Part shown: positions 11,074 through 24,601 of the stretch, piece by piece | How positions within the stretch are numbered: position 1 is the first letter of the stretch | Layout of the letters: each line of letters starts with the position of its first letter | Source of the DNA: Cucumis sativus | Lineage: Eukaryota > Streptophyta > Magnoliopsida > Cucurbitales > Cucurbitaceae | Assembly (NCBI RefSeq): GCF_000004075.3 | Contig: NC_026657.2 | Location: 2,852,001 to 2,916,000 of the forward strand | DNA length: 64,000 nucleotides | Reading direction: 5' to 3' | Notes under the pieces: model-generated | Databases searched by the model: none | The model's input: the letters and a program-made list of their open reading frames with translations, nothing else | Told to the model about the DNA's origin: nothing | Program-made: the position numbers and the translations under genes

Positions 11074-13107
11074 TGGTAGTATGAAGAGGGTAACCTAGCT
11101 ACAAAAAGAAATGGTAGAAGGAATAAAGAGAGAAAATAAAATAAGAGGGTTGTGTTGTGTGAGTGAATAAAAATAAGCTAAGAGTGAGAGATAAAAAAGA
11201 AACACAAATATAGAAAGCAAAGGAAAAAGAAGAAAACCTAGAGATCAGTTATGAAGAAGAAAGAGTGAGTATATGGTGTATTACTAACTTCAAATGTTAG
11301 GGTTTTATAAGCATATATGTGATGTGATTTATTTTAATGAAAAAATAGAACCAATAAATATGGCAGTTAGCTATGTGAATATGCATTCAATTCAAGGCCT
11401 TAATACAACAACAATTAAACACTTAACTGTTTATCCTACACATACTTGGCTTCATTATCTGTTAAGTGAGATTTGATATAAATACTTCCTGATCTAAAAG
11501 CAAAACTAAGTTTTAGAAATTAAAAAGAAAAACTAATTTAAGAATAAACATGGCTTAAAAACCCCACATTTTTTATTCTTTTCAATAACAATGTTTAATT
11601 AGTTTGGATGTAATATAAGATAGTAATAGTCTTATATGCATTATTTTGGCCTTGGGTATAAAATGGAAATGTTGCTGCTGCTGCATGTTCGCAGTAGATC
11701 AAGCATGCATGCAGTAAGGCCAATAAGTGGCTGGAAGGTGACGTTAGATGCACTTGATGCCTTGCAATATCTTGGACTTACAGGAGTTCAAACGTTGCAA
11801 TCTAAGTCAGCAGCAAGCAAGCAGAAGCTATATAATAATTTTCCTGGCAACCTGTAATTTGGTGCAAAAACCTAGCTATATATAGGAGTAAGTGGTTCAA
11901 CATGTTTGTCTTCACTTCTTTTGTCTTTTGTATCTTTACATTAGTTTCACATGTAATTTTAGGTTGGTTTTTTCAATCGATTACATACATTATATTAGCT
12001 TCAGTTCTAGAATTCAATAACTTTTAACTAGTGTTTAACTTTATATGCATGATTGCATTTACGACATTATCTTTTGTGGTTTTATATAGCTGTGTAAGTG
12101 CTTTGAGATGGTCATATGGTAATAATAACTATACTGTACTGCATACTTTGCGTTACTCAATATTTTCCATTTTTTATATACTATCCTAATATTTATGTCT
12201 TCACCAAAGATCATGGTATAGACGCATAAACAAATGTAAGTTTTAGCATATTAGTTTGAGAATATTTGCTGTGCTAATACGGAAGAAAGAAAGGTAAATA
12301 TAGGGAATATATCTAAGTAATAAATATATCAACTACTAGCAAGGGAGATTAACGGAGATATCCATACAATAAAATTAAGGTGAGAATTGATTAACTAGCA
12401 CAATCTAACATCAATTTTAAAATTTAAAAATCGATCCTTAAACCATTAATATAGAACTTTTTACAAAAATGGTCAAAAATAGAACATTTGACTTCAATAA
12501 AGGTATACATTATGAAATTTATTTTTTGTATGAAAGAAAATAAAAACCTATTTTTTTTAGATATATTTGAGTGTTTCTTTAATCTATTTAATTTAAATTT
12601 GACTGTTTGAAGTATATGCATGTTTGGAAATAGATTCTAAAACAGGGACAATTAAATATACACTAAATTTTGTATTATAATATACATATTATCCATGATT
12701 AAATATAGAGATTTCCTAAAAGGAAATCGCTGAAAAAATGTTTATTTTCTTAAGTGTAATTTTATTTTTAAGGAATTAATGACTAAAATTAGGAATATAA
12801 AATAATGACATCTTGATTTTATGGATAGAAACAATCTTGGAAAAATATGGAAATAATAATATATTACTGCACAACCCAATAATTATATACAAATCTGTTT
12901 TTTTTTTCCCTTTTTGATTATATTTACTTACTATTTATGACAGAATATATTTGAAAGAAAATTAATATCAATATAATTGCAAATGTAAACAAAAAGAAAA
13001 TATATTATATGGGTATTAATTTTAATTTCCAAGTGTTCTTCGGTAGAAGTTCTCTTACTTGTGATTTGATTAGCCACGGCAAGAACAGGAAAAAGAAGGA
13101 GACAAAC
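11074..13107. other. Spacer between the zinc-finger ORF and the F-box gene
   Basis: Purine-rich leader-like sequence lies at 11080-11280 upstream of the zinc-finger ORF. A less AT-rich island is at 11640-11870, containing a 73-codon ORF (MHYFGLGYKMEMLLLLHVRS at its start) with no known domain, followed by CTATATATAGG at about 11875. The rest is AT-rich with nothing recognised. Whether the island is transcribed cannot be told. Confidence 0.5.
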
Positions 13108-14443
13108 ATGGATTGTTCGGAGTCTCGAGATTGGACAACAGTACTTGAATACGATATACTTGGTGTGATTCTTAACAAAATGACATCTCTTTATGATTAT
13201 CTCCAATTTAGCCTCATATGTAAATCTTGGAATTTTGTTGCATTATGCCATAAACACCAACGATCTGTAATTACTTCCCAATTTCCTCAACTTCCCATGC
13301 TCATTGTTCCCTCAAAAGATGGTATTGAAAAACAACATTGTCTTTACCATCTCACGAACAACAAAATTCGAACCGATGATTTCAAATTCTGCTTCAACAA
13401 AAGATGTTGTGTTCATCTTTTGGTTGGTTGATCATGCATTTGATTTTACTTTACTCAACCCTTTTTCTGGTAGTGTGATCCGTCTTCCTCCGCTTCCTAA
13501 AGAACATGAGGACGACGTTTACCATCCATGGTACATGTTGAAAGCTATACTAACCAAAGATCCATCATTATATCCAAATGACTATATGGTTGTAGCCATC
13601 TACGGCATATCTACAAAACTGTGTTTGATAGAAGCAAAAAGTAAAATTTGGAAGAAGTATGATATCCCTCCTGGTCAAGATTACAACCCTTTCGAAGATG
13701 TTTATGTTTGTAACAATAATTTATACGCTTCGCATTTGGACGATGTGCAACTAAACCTTTGGAAAGTTGAAGTTGATGAAAATTCACCTATTTCATTACA
13801 GAGAGTTGCAGTCATACTACAACCAAGTTTAAGTACACATGATTTTGGCCCAATGTTTATTGTTGAATCTTCTAAGAAAGAGGTTTTACTCATTAGAAGG
13901 GTTCTTTCAGTAGAGGATCATGAACAGCCAGACTCTGGTATTACAACGTTGGTTAAAACTATCAAGTTCGTTGCCTACAAACATACTCGTACATGTAAAG
14001 ATGGGACACAAAGGTTTGAAGAGGTGAAGAGTTTAGATGATGATGCTGTGTTTATTGGTGAACAATCCATCTGTATTTCAACGAAGAATTTTCCTACATG
14101 TTTACCAAATCGTATATATTATACAGATAACCGATACTATTCTCACGATCCTTTTGTAAATGGACCTCAAGATATAGGAATTTACAATGTAGAAGATGGA
14201 AGCTTTGGTGAACATACATCCCAGATATTACTCACCAGAATTTGCCTTCACCCATATGGATCGTCCCAACCATATACTACAAAGATTCTGAGTTTTAGAA
14301 TTCGTTTGTGGGTACATGAGATTGTTAATTTTCTTGAATTCCACTATTGTTTCTCTAAATATTATATTTGTATCTTATTCAAATTGTTTTTGTTTTGTCA
14401 GATTGGAAATTCGAATTTATATAAATACCTCATAATATCATGA
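13108..14443 (+). pseudogene. F-box protein with DUF295 beta-propeller domain, frameshifted
   Basis: F-box/DUF295 proteins are substrate receptors of SCF ubiquitin ligases. From ATG 13108 one frame gives MDCSESRDWTTVLEYDILGV and an F-box helix pattern (FSLICKSWNFVALC), then runs to FNKRCC and stops at 13431. The DUF295 part continues in another frame from about 13412: DHAFDFTLLNPFSGSVIRLP, with WKVEVDE and the late GIYNVEDGSF block. Between them a third frame briefly reads SSFGWLIM, the expected family sequence, so at least two small indels lie in 13395-13440. Near 14230 the reading frame drifts again: the open frame ends in an unlikely hydrophobic tail, while another frame gives a short EFAFTHMDRPNH end. 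The gene is therefore probably a pseudogene, unless the sequence has errors. Confidence 0.75.
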
Positions 14444-16478
14444 AGAAATGAGATGGAAAAAATTAAGTAAAACTCCAAATTTATTTTTGAAATGAAGAAG
14501 AAAGACATTTTTTAAAATATGTTTTTCTTAGTGATTAAAATTATGTTTTTTTATCAAAATTATTTTCTAAATTATAACTTCCAATTTGATATTGAAATCT
14601 ATAACTCAATTTCTTTTTTTAATATTTTGATCGTGATTTTTTTTATTTGTTTGAATTTTAGTTAAAATTTGTTGTCCAATCCCACTGCACGTTTCCAGTG
14701 TAGCTATTATTTTAGCAAACAAAAATCGACAAAAAAAAAAAAAAAAAGTAAAATTTGAAATCTAGGTACAAAGTTCAAATAAAACTCAAATTTCAAAAGA
14801 AAAACTATAATATTGTGAAATTTTAGAAGCTAAATTATTACTAAACTAAAAACTTAAAACTAAATTAGAATATTTTATAAAAAAATGCTACCGTCATAGA
14901 TTTAAATAACAATTGTTGTTTAATATAATAAGATGACGTATCAACAAATTTAGTTTTGAGAGGTTAGATTTGAAAATTATTCTTATCTGTATAAGTTATG
15001 TTTGATTTCCATGAATTGATTCAACTGAATTTAATTGGACTTGAATAATTTAACTTTTGTATTTAATAATGTAAATTATTTTAAGAAATAATAGTAGATA
15101 GACTTAAATGTTTGAAACCTATTTAGTACAAAATTGAAAGGCACAATGTTCGTCCTCTTTGAAGTTATTATAAATACTTTGTATTAATCATATGATGTAA
15201 ATAAACTCAAATACTTTGATTGTTAAACCAAACTAAATCAAACCCAATCCAATCGAGATTTGAAGACTTTGTTTTGGGTCTTTTAGGTCACTAACACGAC
15301 TTTTCTCCAAACTTGTGAACAGTTGTTGCGTAACTTACAACGATAACGTGAGAGGGATGTTGAGAATGAAAGAAGTTTAGATGGCAGACGGCTGCGGATT
15401 ATCTAACAAGTTGTGTGATATTTTATTTAAAAACTAAGGAAGCTGCCCTTTTGGAGTCTTTTCCTTTCCCCATCTCCTTTGACTCAAGACTTTCCCTTTT
15501 TCTATTCACAATTAGTTTAACCTTTACAATCATTTTTCTATTACATTATTAAATATCAAATGTTAAAAAGTTTTGTAAAGTTAATTCTTTAAATAAGAAA
15601 GGTAAAGATATAGTTACAATATTTTAAAAAATGAAAAAAAAAGCGTGAATTAGGTAAAGATATTAAACAAATTCTCCATCAGTATTAGTAGAGTTCACAG
15701 TATAGTTTTAGGTCGATATTATAATTTAAAGAAACGAACTAGATTTAAGTGATTATTATTGGTTATTTATTTTGTTCAATAAACTTCTAACATTCTCCAA
15801 TCTAAACAAAATTAGAATTTAGAAGAGTATACGTTAATGTCAATTGAATTATGCAAATTTGATTATAGTGGTTTTGTTGTTGACTTGGTCTCCTCCCTCT
15901 CAAAGTTTTAAAGAGTACAATAAATCTATGTGAAAACCGAAGAGCAATGGCTATAATGTTTTAACCGTATGTTTTGGTGAGAAAAATCTTTTAAATTTAG
16001 ACGACTTATTAACATATTGCATTTAAACAATTTGAGTGTTATATCAAGGGGTCGGCTTTTCGAGAATGGACGACTTTTTCTTCGTATGTATCATTCTTGG
16101 TCAACTCCATTGTTCATATTCTTCAGTGAAATCGGCCAATTTTTTTAATCACCCACTCTCTTTCGTCGCAAGTGACATTGGTTTAGAATTTTCAAGCCAA
16201 CCAATCATGTCACTTTTCTTACTGAAATCGCCCATGTTTATATTTCCAGTCAATATATTTTGTTCTTTATTTAATGGGCATTTCTCATTTTTGAAGCAGT
16301 TTGTCAATAATATCCATATTCAACACAAACCCAGATTCAGATTTCTTCTATAATCTTCCCACCATCATACTCTTCTATGCACCTAGTTTGATTTGAGCTT
16401 TTGTAGGTTGTTTTGTGCTTAAAATTGTTGATAATTTGAGCTGTTTCTTCTCTGTTATTGAGTTTTATTGTTGTGCTT
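14444..16478. other. Spacer and presumed promoter/5' UTR of the PLD gene
   Basis: AT-rich, with no recognised coding gene. A poly-A run is at about 14730-14747. Pyrimidine-rich sequence appears at 15440-15500. The last roughly 400 bases before 16479 are T-rich and leader-like; the 105-codon ORF at 16036-16353 lies there and has no domain, so it is treated as chance. Confidence 0.5.
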
Positions 16479-19400
16479 ATGGCTGGTCGTATATTTGAAA
16501 CTTTGTCCTTTGGTGGGTCTCAACATGGTCAAGGTAATCAATCTTTGCCATTTTCATCTGGAAATACTTCATTGAAGATCTTACTGTTACATGGTTATTT
16601 AGACATATGGGTTAAGGAAGCTAAGAACCTTCCCAATTTGGATATGTTTCACAAGACTCTTGGAGATATGTTTTCAAAAGTGTCTTTTAAGGGTTCAAAA
16701 AACAGTAATGGGGAAAAGCCTCAAAAAGTTACTAGTGATCCTTATGTGACTATTTCTGTATCAAATGCTGTAATTGGAAGGACTTTTGTGATTGATAATA
16801 GTGAAAATCCTGTTTGGATGCAACATTTTGATATCCCTGTTGCTCACTATGGTGCTGAAGTGCATTTTGTTGTTAAAGACCATGATGTTGTAGGTTCACA
16901 AATCATGGGTGTTGTTGCAATTCCTGTTGAACAATTGTATTCAGGAGCCATAGTTGAAGGAACCTACCCAATTTTGAATAGTAGTAGGAAGCCCTGTAAG
17001 CCTGGGGCAGTCTTGAGTTTGTCGATTCAGTATACTCCGGCTGACCGTGCGGCCATTTTTCGAGGTGGAATGTATGCGTCTCCTGACCATCAGGGAGTTT
17101 TATGCACATATTTTCCTCTTAGGAAGGGGGGTAAAGTTACATTGTACCAAGATGCTCATGTTGAAGAGGGTTGTCTTCCAACAGACTATAGGCTTCATGG
17201 TGGAGTTCAATATGAACATAGGAGCTGTTGGGACGATATCACTGAATCGATCAGTCAGGCTCGCCGTTTGATCTATATTACGGGCTGGTCTGTTTACCAT
17301 AGTGTTAAATTGGTTAGAGATGGGACAAGAAAAGAATGCATACTAGGGGACCTTCTTAAAGCCAAGTCCCAAGAAGGAGTAAGAGTCTTGCTTCTTATAT
17401 GGGATGATCCAACTTCAACTAGTATGTTGGGATATAAAACGGTATGTAACTGAATAACAAGTGATATATTTATATGTTGCTGTTGCTCTTTGTGGCTTTT
17501 GCTGGACATTATGTTTTTCATGAGTGTCTTGTTGATTATGCATATTTTAGTGAATTCTTTGTTTGATGGCCATTTAAATTTTTTTATTTTTTCGTTTTTG
17601 AAAGTTAAGTTTAAACACTGTTTTTTTTCATGTATTTTCAAAAATCACATCACATTTTGAAAACCAAAGAAAGGTAGTTTTTTTAAAAGTTTCTTGTTGT
17701 TTTTGGGAATTTGACCAAGAGTTTAAACATTTCTTTGAGAAAAGGTGAAAACCTTAGGAAGAGGATTGGAAGGAAAAAACCTACATATATTTGATATAAT
17801 TGTTTACTAGTTCTATGTCAATTAACGCTGTATGCCATTCTTTAGTTACCTTTTCTTGACATAATACAGGTTGGGATGATGAATACAAATGATGAGGAGA
17901 CTCGTCGATTCTTTAAGAACTCGTCAGTCCAAGTGGTTTTGTGCCCACGGTCCGGGGGAAAAGGTCATAGTTGGCTTAAAAAACAGGTCAGAATTTATGC
18001 AATTTTCTGTTTAGTCTAGGCAAGATAATTTTCTGAGCTCTTTCAGTAGAGGTTCTATAATGTAAAGTGTTCAAACTTTAAAAGGCTCGTGCATTTTATT
18101 TGCCACTGCCATTGGAAGGGAAAGCTCCCTTTGTACGCAATTAAATCTAAATCATCTGACAAAGCAGTGACAACATCGACTAATTGCTCCCTTTCTCCTA
18201 TTAGCATATTCTGTTTGATCTTTATTGTCCTTTCAACAAAGATAGAAAACTTAATTCTTTTTTCCACTATCTTTAAATCATATTTTGTGGAATAAAGAAC
18301 TATAAGTCTTATATTGGCTTGATGCTTACTTCTTGTTTCTGTTATTGCATTCCATTTTACATTTATGCTCCCTAAACTATGGTTAGTTTTTTCCTTTTTC
18401 TCACCTCTTTTTTATACTACAAGGTATAGAACATATCTAAATGCAACCTTTGACTTCAACAATATGTGAAAGCAGAGATTCAAAATTCTGGTTGTGTTTG
18501 TGTCTATAAAAGTGATGTATATAATCTGCTCCATTTCTTGGTTTTGACTCTATGTCCATTCCTCTTTCTCAACAGGAAGCTGGAACCATCTATACTCACC
18601 ATCAGAAGACAGTTATTGTAGATGCTGATGCTGGAAATTACAGAAGAAAAATTGTAGCTTTTGTTGGAGGTCTTGATTTATGTTTGGGCCGATATGATAC
18701 CTCAAGACATCCTCTTTTCCGGACATTGCAAACTACACATGTGGATGACTTCCATAACCCTAACTTTACGGTACGCTTTCGATTAAAGATCATCAATATG
18801 CTTTCCCCATTTTGTCTAGTTTCTTGGCAATAACTTCATAATGAATGGTTGTTTAGACAAAAAAAATTGTAATGGTCAAAACAAATGCACCTACATCACC
18901 GTCATGCCTATGCCAAGCTGCAGACACTTAAAATCAGTTTAATATATATCTTCAATTTTGTTCATAAGTATGATACTCTATTGATGTGCTTTTCCCTTTC
19001 TTGGAGAGGAATAAGCTAAGAAACATGAAAACAGACTGAAAAACATGTAATTCTATTTTAAGATACAATGATGACATATTCTTAATATAAACTTTCGTAT
19101 TGTATACCTTAACTAATTTAGTAATTTTAAGATCCACATCCTTTCTTTCCTTTTTAACTGCCAAGATGCGTTATTCATTTGAAGTAACACCATGGCTGTA
19201 GTGACATGGAGTTTGAGAATTCTTCTGAAAAGAAGCTATGTTTATGTACCTTAGCCTCAATTTTTAAGATGTTCACATAGTGCTCATTTCTAGCTAAGGC
19301 ATTTTGAAATGTCACTTCTGATGATTGGTTATTTTCATCTATTTTCTCAATACACTTTGTGGTTGAGTAGCTGTGCTGCCATGAAGATGTTGTCATTGTT

Positions 19401-22074
19401 ATCAGCTAAGTCTTTCTTTGAAGTACTCTTACCCTTTTTGAAAACAGGGTCCAACTACTGGCTGTCCAAGAGAACCATGGCATGATTTGCACTCTAAGAT
19501 TGACGGTCCAGCGGCATATGACGTACTTGCAAATTTTGAGGAGCGTTGGATGAGAGCTTCAGAGCCTCATGGCCTTAAAAAGCTAAAGAAGTTACATGAA
19601 GATGTATTACTCAAAATTGAAAGAATTCCTGAAATTTTGGGAATTGCTGATGTTTCTCAAATATGTAATAATGATCCAGAAGGTTGGAACGTCCAGGTAT
19701 AAAGAAATAGCAAATGATCATGAACAATTTCATGCCTTCATTTTTTTAATTCATATTTTGTATTATAATGAAAGTCACTGGATTGAATGAGCACTTGATG
19801 ATATTGCAGATTTTTCGCTCAATCGATTCCAACTCCGTAAAAGGGTTTCCTGACAAGCCAAAAGATGCCATAAGTAGGGTAAGAGAAAACTGATAATTTT
19901 TAGTCGCATTCTTGAGATTTGAAATATTGTCCCAAAAAGTGAAGGAATATAGTCTAAAAACGAACCTTTTGTTCTTCATGATGTAACAGAACTTAGTATG
20001 TGGAAAGAATGTGATGATAGACTCGAGTATACATTCAGCGTATGTTAGTGCAATTCGAGCTGCTCAACGCTTCATTTACATTGAAAACCAATACTTCCTT
20101 GGGTCATCTTATAATTGGAGTGCTCACAAAGACTTGGGTAAGAAACTCTGAACTCCAAAACGAAGAATTTAGCAGAAATGAATTTTTTAGTAATGGTGTT
20201 TTTCATTTTTCGTGAAATGGTTTCACTTGTTTCCATAGAATGTTAATGGGTTTTGAAAAGACATGGGTTGAAGTATTTTGGACCCTTGGGATTTGGGGCT
20301 TGATGCACTTCAACCGTTCTTTCTGGAATTCTCATTTTTCTTAAATTTTTGTCTTGGTGGGCATTAGTCTAACTTTCATTTTTACTATTTGCTTATTTTG
20401 GTTTCTTCAAGTAACAAAAAGGTTGCATATCTTTACTTTCAGGGGCTAATAACTTAATACCAATGGAAATAGCCCTTAAGATTGTGGAGAAAATCAAAGC
20501 TAAAGAAAGATTTTCAGCTTATGTGGTTATTCCAATGTGGCCAGAAGGTGTTCCTACAAGCACTCCTATTCAAAGAATTCTTTTCTGGCAGGTTTGTTTC
20601 ATCTATTATTTCTTATTATTAGCTTATCAAGCCTTGTTCTGAAATTTTTAAACCATACTTTTATGTTTTTCTTCTTTTTCTAAATTGGTAAAATGGACTC
20701 ACATAGGAAAGGAAGTTAAACAAATAAAACAAAAGGGGATAAGGCATGGACATCTCTTCTGATTAAAGATTAACTTGAAAATACCCGAGAACATAAATGA
20801 TGCTTATCATTTTCTTCTTGTGAATCTGTTGTTAGTATGAAGTTTCTAAAAGCCATACTTGTCAAGAAAAAACTTAACAGTGCTAATCGAATGTATGTAT
20901 AATTGTTACTTTTTTAAGTTTTTTTTCTGATCAGTGATTCTTTGTTTTCTTCAGAGTAGGACAATGCAAATGATGTATGAAATGATATATCAAGCGTTAG
21001 AGGAGGTTGGACTTCACAAAACATATGAACCTCAAGACTACTTAAATTTCTTTTGTCTTGGAAACCGTGAGATGCTCGATGTGAGAGACGGTGTTGAAGC
21101 CGGGAATGGAGAAAAGAATGCTCAAGTACTTAGCTCTTACCCCCCTGAGTGAAGCTTTAAATTTCTTGACTTTACTTTGAAAATGTACTTCAATTGCTCA
21201 TTTTTATGTTCTTAATGTATCATTTATTGGTTATACAGTCACTTGTTCGTAAGAGTCGACGCTTTATGATCTATGTTCATTCTAAAGGAATGATAGTAGA
21301 TGATGAGTACGTCTTACTAGGATCAGCAAATATCAATCAACGCTCCCTTGAAGGCACCAGAGACACTGAAATAGCAATGGGCGCATATCAATCTCGTCAT
21401 ACATGGTCATCAACCAAACGCTCAAGCCCACGTGGTCAGGTATGTATTAGAAAAAATCATGACCAATTGAAAGTGATTGTGCTATACTTGGGTGTGCTTT
21501 TGGTACAAACAAGACCAATTTTTTTCATGCCTAAAAGCACTTCCAACATAGAGTGATCATGTTTGAAGTGATTGCTAAGAGGTGTTAAAATCCGTTGCGA
21601 CAAAGTACTTGCAGTTTATTTTTCATTGTAGTGTTCATTAGAGAAGCAACGATCAAAGGATAAGATACAAATTACCTTTTATGGAAAATGTTTATAATCA
21701 AAGTACATTTGCCAAATTTTAATAGAACATCATTCATCGTTCACGAATCATTAACGACGACGATTGTCTTTTCTCCACAGGTGTTTGGATATAGAATGTC
21801 ATTATGGGCAGAGCACACAGGAACAATGGAGGAATGTTTTGAAAGACCAGAGAGTATTGAATGTGTAAGAAGAATGAGGTCATTGGGTGAGAGAAATTGG
21901 AAACAATATGCAGCTGAGGAAGTGAGTGAAATGAGAAGTCATCTTCTTAAATATCCATTAAAAGTTGATCCAACTGGTAAGGTCACTCATCTTCCTGGCT
22001 CTGAATCCTTCCCTGACCTTGGTGGCAACATATTGGGAACATTCACAGTCATACAAGAAAACCTTACAATTTGA
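16479..22074 (+). CDS. PLD: Phospholipase D, beta/gamma type (C2-PLD), complete
   Basis: C2-PLDs hydrolyse membrane phospholipids to phosphatidic acid and headgroup, in lipid signalling, with Ca2+ and often PIP2. Ten exons join in phase: 16479-17441, 17870-17986, 18576-18770, 19448-19696, 19810-19878, 19990-20137, 20443-20591, 20955-21125, 21239-21439, 21781-22074, giving 851 residues. The C2 domain covers about residues 35-170 ([20 protein letters not shown] to [10 protein letters not shown]). The first HKD motif is HHQKTVIVD with His369, Lys371, Asp376. The second is [10 protein letters not shown] with His701, Lys703, Asp708. The end is [11 protein letters not shown]. Length, the short N-terminus without a proline-rich extension, and strings such as SHGQG-like [19 protein letters not shown] and [20 protein letters not shown] point to the beta/gamma group, nearest gamma. 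The ATG chosen precedes [15 protein letters not shown]; an in-frame ATG seven codons upstream is possible. Confidence 0.96.
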
Positions 22075-24601
22075 TTCCCACTAAATATTTTTTTCTTCTT
22101 TTGGAAATTCTTACTGATTGTTTTAGTTAGAAACTTCATAATAGAGTCTTGTTTCTCTTTTCATTGTGATAAATATTATAAAGGGAAAAGTTATGTAAAA
22201 ACTGCCATTGTCGATCTATTGGATGATCTACCGGTATGATTACCATTGCGCCTTCCAACTTTCAATTTAATCATTTAATTAGTTAAGTTATATTGAATTG
22301 AATTGGAAAATCAATAACCATTGGAATTTGTTTCAAGAACCTGTTTTGTTGTGGGTAAAAACTATGGTTAAGTATGTAGCTACAAGGGAATGACTCAATG
22401 GATCATTCCATGAGAAGTGTTTTATTTGGCTATGTACGGTGGGAAACTCGTAGGCTCAAGCAGAAGAGCCAACACCTAAGGTTGGCCATGGAAGTTAAGG
22501 TCATAAGGCTGACTCTGTAAACTTCATAAAGGTTGGGCATAGGGTTGGCTATGAGAGAGTTATGGCCTAACACTTTTACATGTATTTAGGTCAGCTAGTA
22601 AAATAATTTCAACGATTCATCATAGCTAGTAACAATTTGATTAATTATTCTAGATATTGCTCTCTATAGAGATAGTAATTAACTTGATGTAAGAGTGTTG
22701 ATAGAGGACCAGTCAAGGAAAACGTTGGTATTCATTGACTTTAGAAAAATGTGTAGAAAAATGTGTTGTATTCAAGAAAATTTTCAATTTGTACCTCTAA
22801 ACTACAACTATCCTCCATGAATTTGAGGGTCTAAAGCCGAAGAAAATCATGGGTGCATACATTTAAGACAAGAACTTAATGGGTTGTTCAAGATCAACCA
22901 AAATCTTAACAAACAAAAAAAAATCCATACCCACACCATTTGTATATGACCAACGACGTCAACCGAGATGTATGAAGCATCAATTTAATCATTTGAACTT
23001 TCGTAAGGATGTAAATTGTACTCTTATGCTTTTTATGTGATAAATATCACGTGAAACTTAAAATTTGTATCGATTAGATTCCGAAAATTTTCTAGACAAA
23101 TCAATTTAGACTATTTTTGATGAGTCTCTTTGGAAACTTATCTATACATCAATTCTCACAATTGTGTTGATTTCTTTAAACTTTTTGTTTTACAAAGTTG
23201 ATGAGAATATTTTGAAAGAAAATTATAGATAAGTTTTCTTTTACTTAATGAAATTTGGGGGTTATGAGTGAAGGTAAATTTAATAATATCTCTCATTCGT
23301 GGATTTGAAATATGTAAAGACGTGAAAATCGATATTAAATAGAAAAGATATAACATTGCACGAGACCTTTGGACATTTTGCTTTAATACCATGATAAATC
23401 ACTTATTGATTCAAAAACTAAAAAGAAAACTATCCAAGTATTTTCAAAATATAGTAAATTTTGCTATATTTAAAAATGTCTAATTAGTAAATACAAACTT
23501 GATATTATATTATCTAACAAAATTAAAATTTATAGTTAATATTTTAATTGATACAATACCAAGTTTAATAACAGAAATTGATATTTTTCCTTGTATTTAT
23601 TGATTTCGCAAAATCCCTTCAATTGCTGAAAACTATTTACTTAGTCATGTTGTAAACTGCCCAAGTTGCATCTCTAATTCCAGTCCAATTCATTGTTATT
23701 TTCAAGTACAATCAGCGGTGGAAAGATTCAAATTGCATATATTAGTACACTCTAATCCCAATTAAACTATGTTTGTTTGACACAACGGAACAGATACAAA
23801 ATCAAAGATAATGTTGCAACTTTTAAGAGTAAATAGAATACATTTTAAACAAAAGATAAAGTTCCAATGTGTAACTCATAATTTAAAGTATCTAGAAAAA
23901 CTGAAAGAAAGTAACAAAATGACGAGACTGGTTCGATGAGGACAGATTTGCACAGAGATTTTGGTGGTGTTGCACCAAAATAAACAGAGTAGTAGTCAGA
24001 ACCAACCACATTTTTTGTCACCAAAATTTCCAACAAAGCCAAAATTGACAAAATTTGCCATCAAAACCAAAATATCTTCACTACAATGCATGTGGTATCT
24101 CACAGAATCCAACCTGTTTGAAATAACTTTTTCTATATCTTTTTCTAGAGTTTCTTTGACACTTAAATGTTAGATTATTATAAATTAGATTATTATGTGA
24201 GAATGGTCGAGATGTGCGACGTAAGCTAACTCAAACATGGACATCTTCCAACCAAAAACCGGTGAGATACAGTTCTATGAACAAACAAATTTGATGAGAA
24301 TTACCGATGGAAGTGAAAAATGGGGGGAAGGAGTCTCTACATTACATCATCAACAACAACATTACATTTTATCTTGTGAATAAATAAAGGCAACCAATTA
24401 TTGAGACAATTTTCCTAACAAGAAGGGAGAAAAAAAAAAGAAAGAACGGAAAACTACAAGTTGTGAACGTACTGTCTTCTATAGCTTAGCTTAGCTTGTA
24501 AATAACTTATGATAAAGAAAAATTCTTGTTGACACTTACAATAATTAAATGAAGAGCACAGCATTTGGCTTCAGTCCACTTGTTTATTTGTTGTTATTAT
24601 T
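22075..24601. other. Convergent spacer between PLD and HMG-CoA synthase
   Basis: Both neighbouring genes point into this interval, so it holds their 3' UTRs. No gene is recognised. A short MITE-like remnant is at 23441-23478. The ORF at 23845-24051 (-) and overlapping frames lack domains. A CACGTG core occurs at about 23048, without other promoter signs. Confidence 0.55.
23441..23478. mobile_element. Collapsed copy of the MITE-like family (ends only)
   Basis: TTTTCAAAATATAGTAAATT is followed directly by TTGCTATATTTAAAAATG: left and right ends like those of copies 1-3 meet with almost no core. It looks like an internally deleted copy. Confidence 0.45.

Noticed and set aside
11660..11700. AAATGTTGCTGCTGCTGCAT resembles the 3' part of mature miR172
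   Set aside because: Several mismatches, no proper 5' AGAATCTTGATG, and no well-paired star strand within about 200 bases. The match is mostly a CTG repeat.
13304..13420. Upstream in-frame start (MFPQKMVLKN) for the second F-box frame
   Set aside because: It is the wrong frame of the F-box gene; the correct protein there is read from 13108 in another frame.
16903..17641. Minus-strand ORFs over the PLD first exon
   Set aside because: They are antisense shadows of strongly conserved C2/PLD coding sequence.
18055..18295. Overlapping ORFs on both strands at about 18.1-18.3 kb
   Set aside because: They lie inside PLD intron 2 and have no domain.
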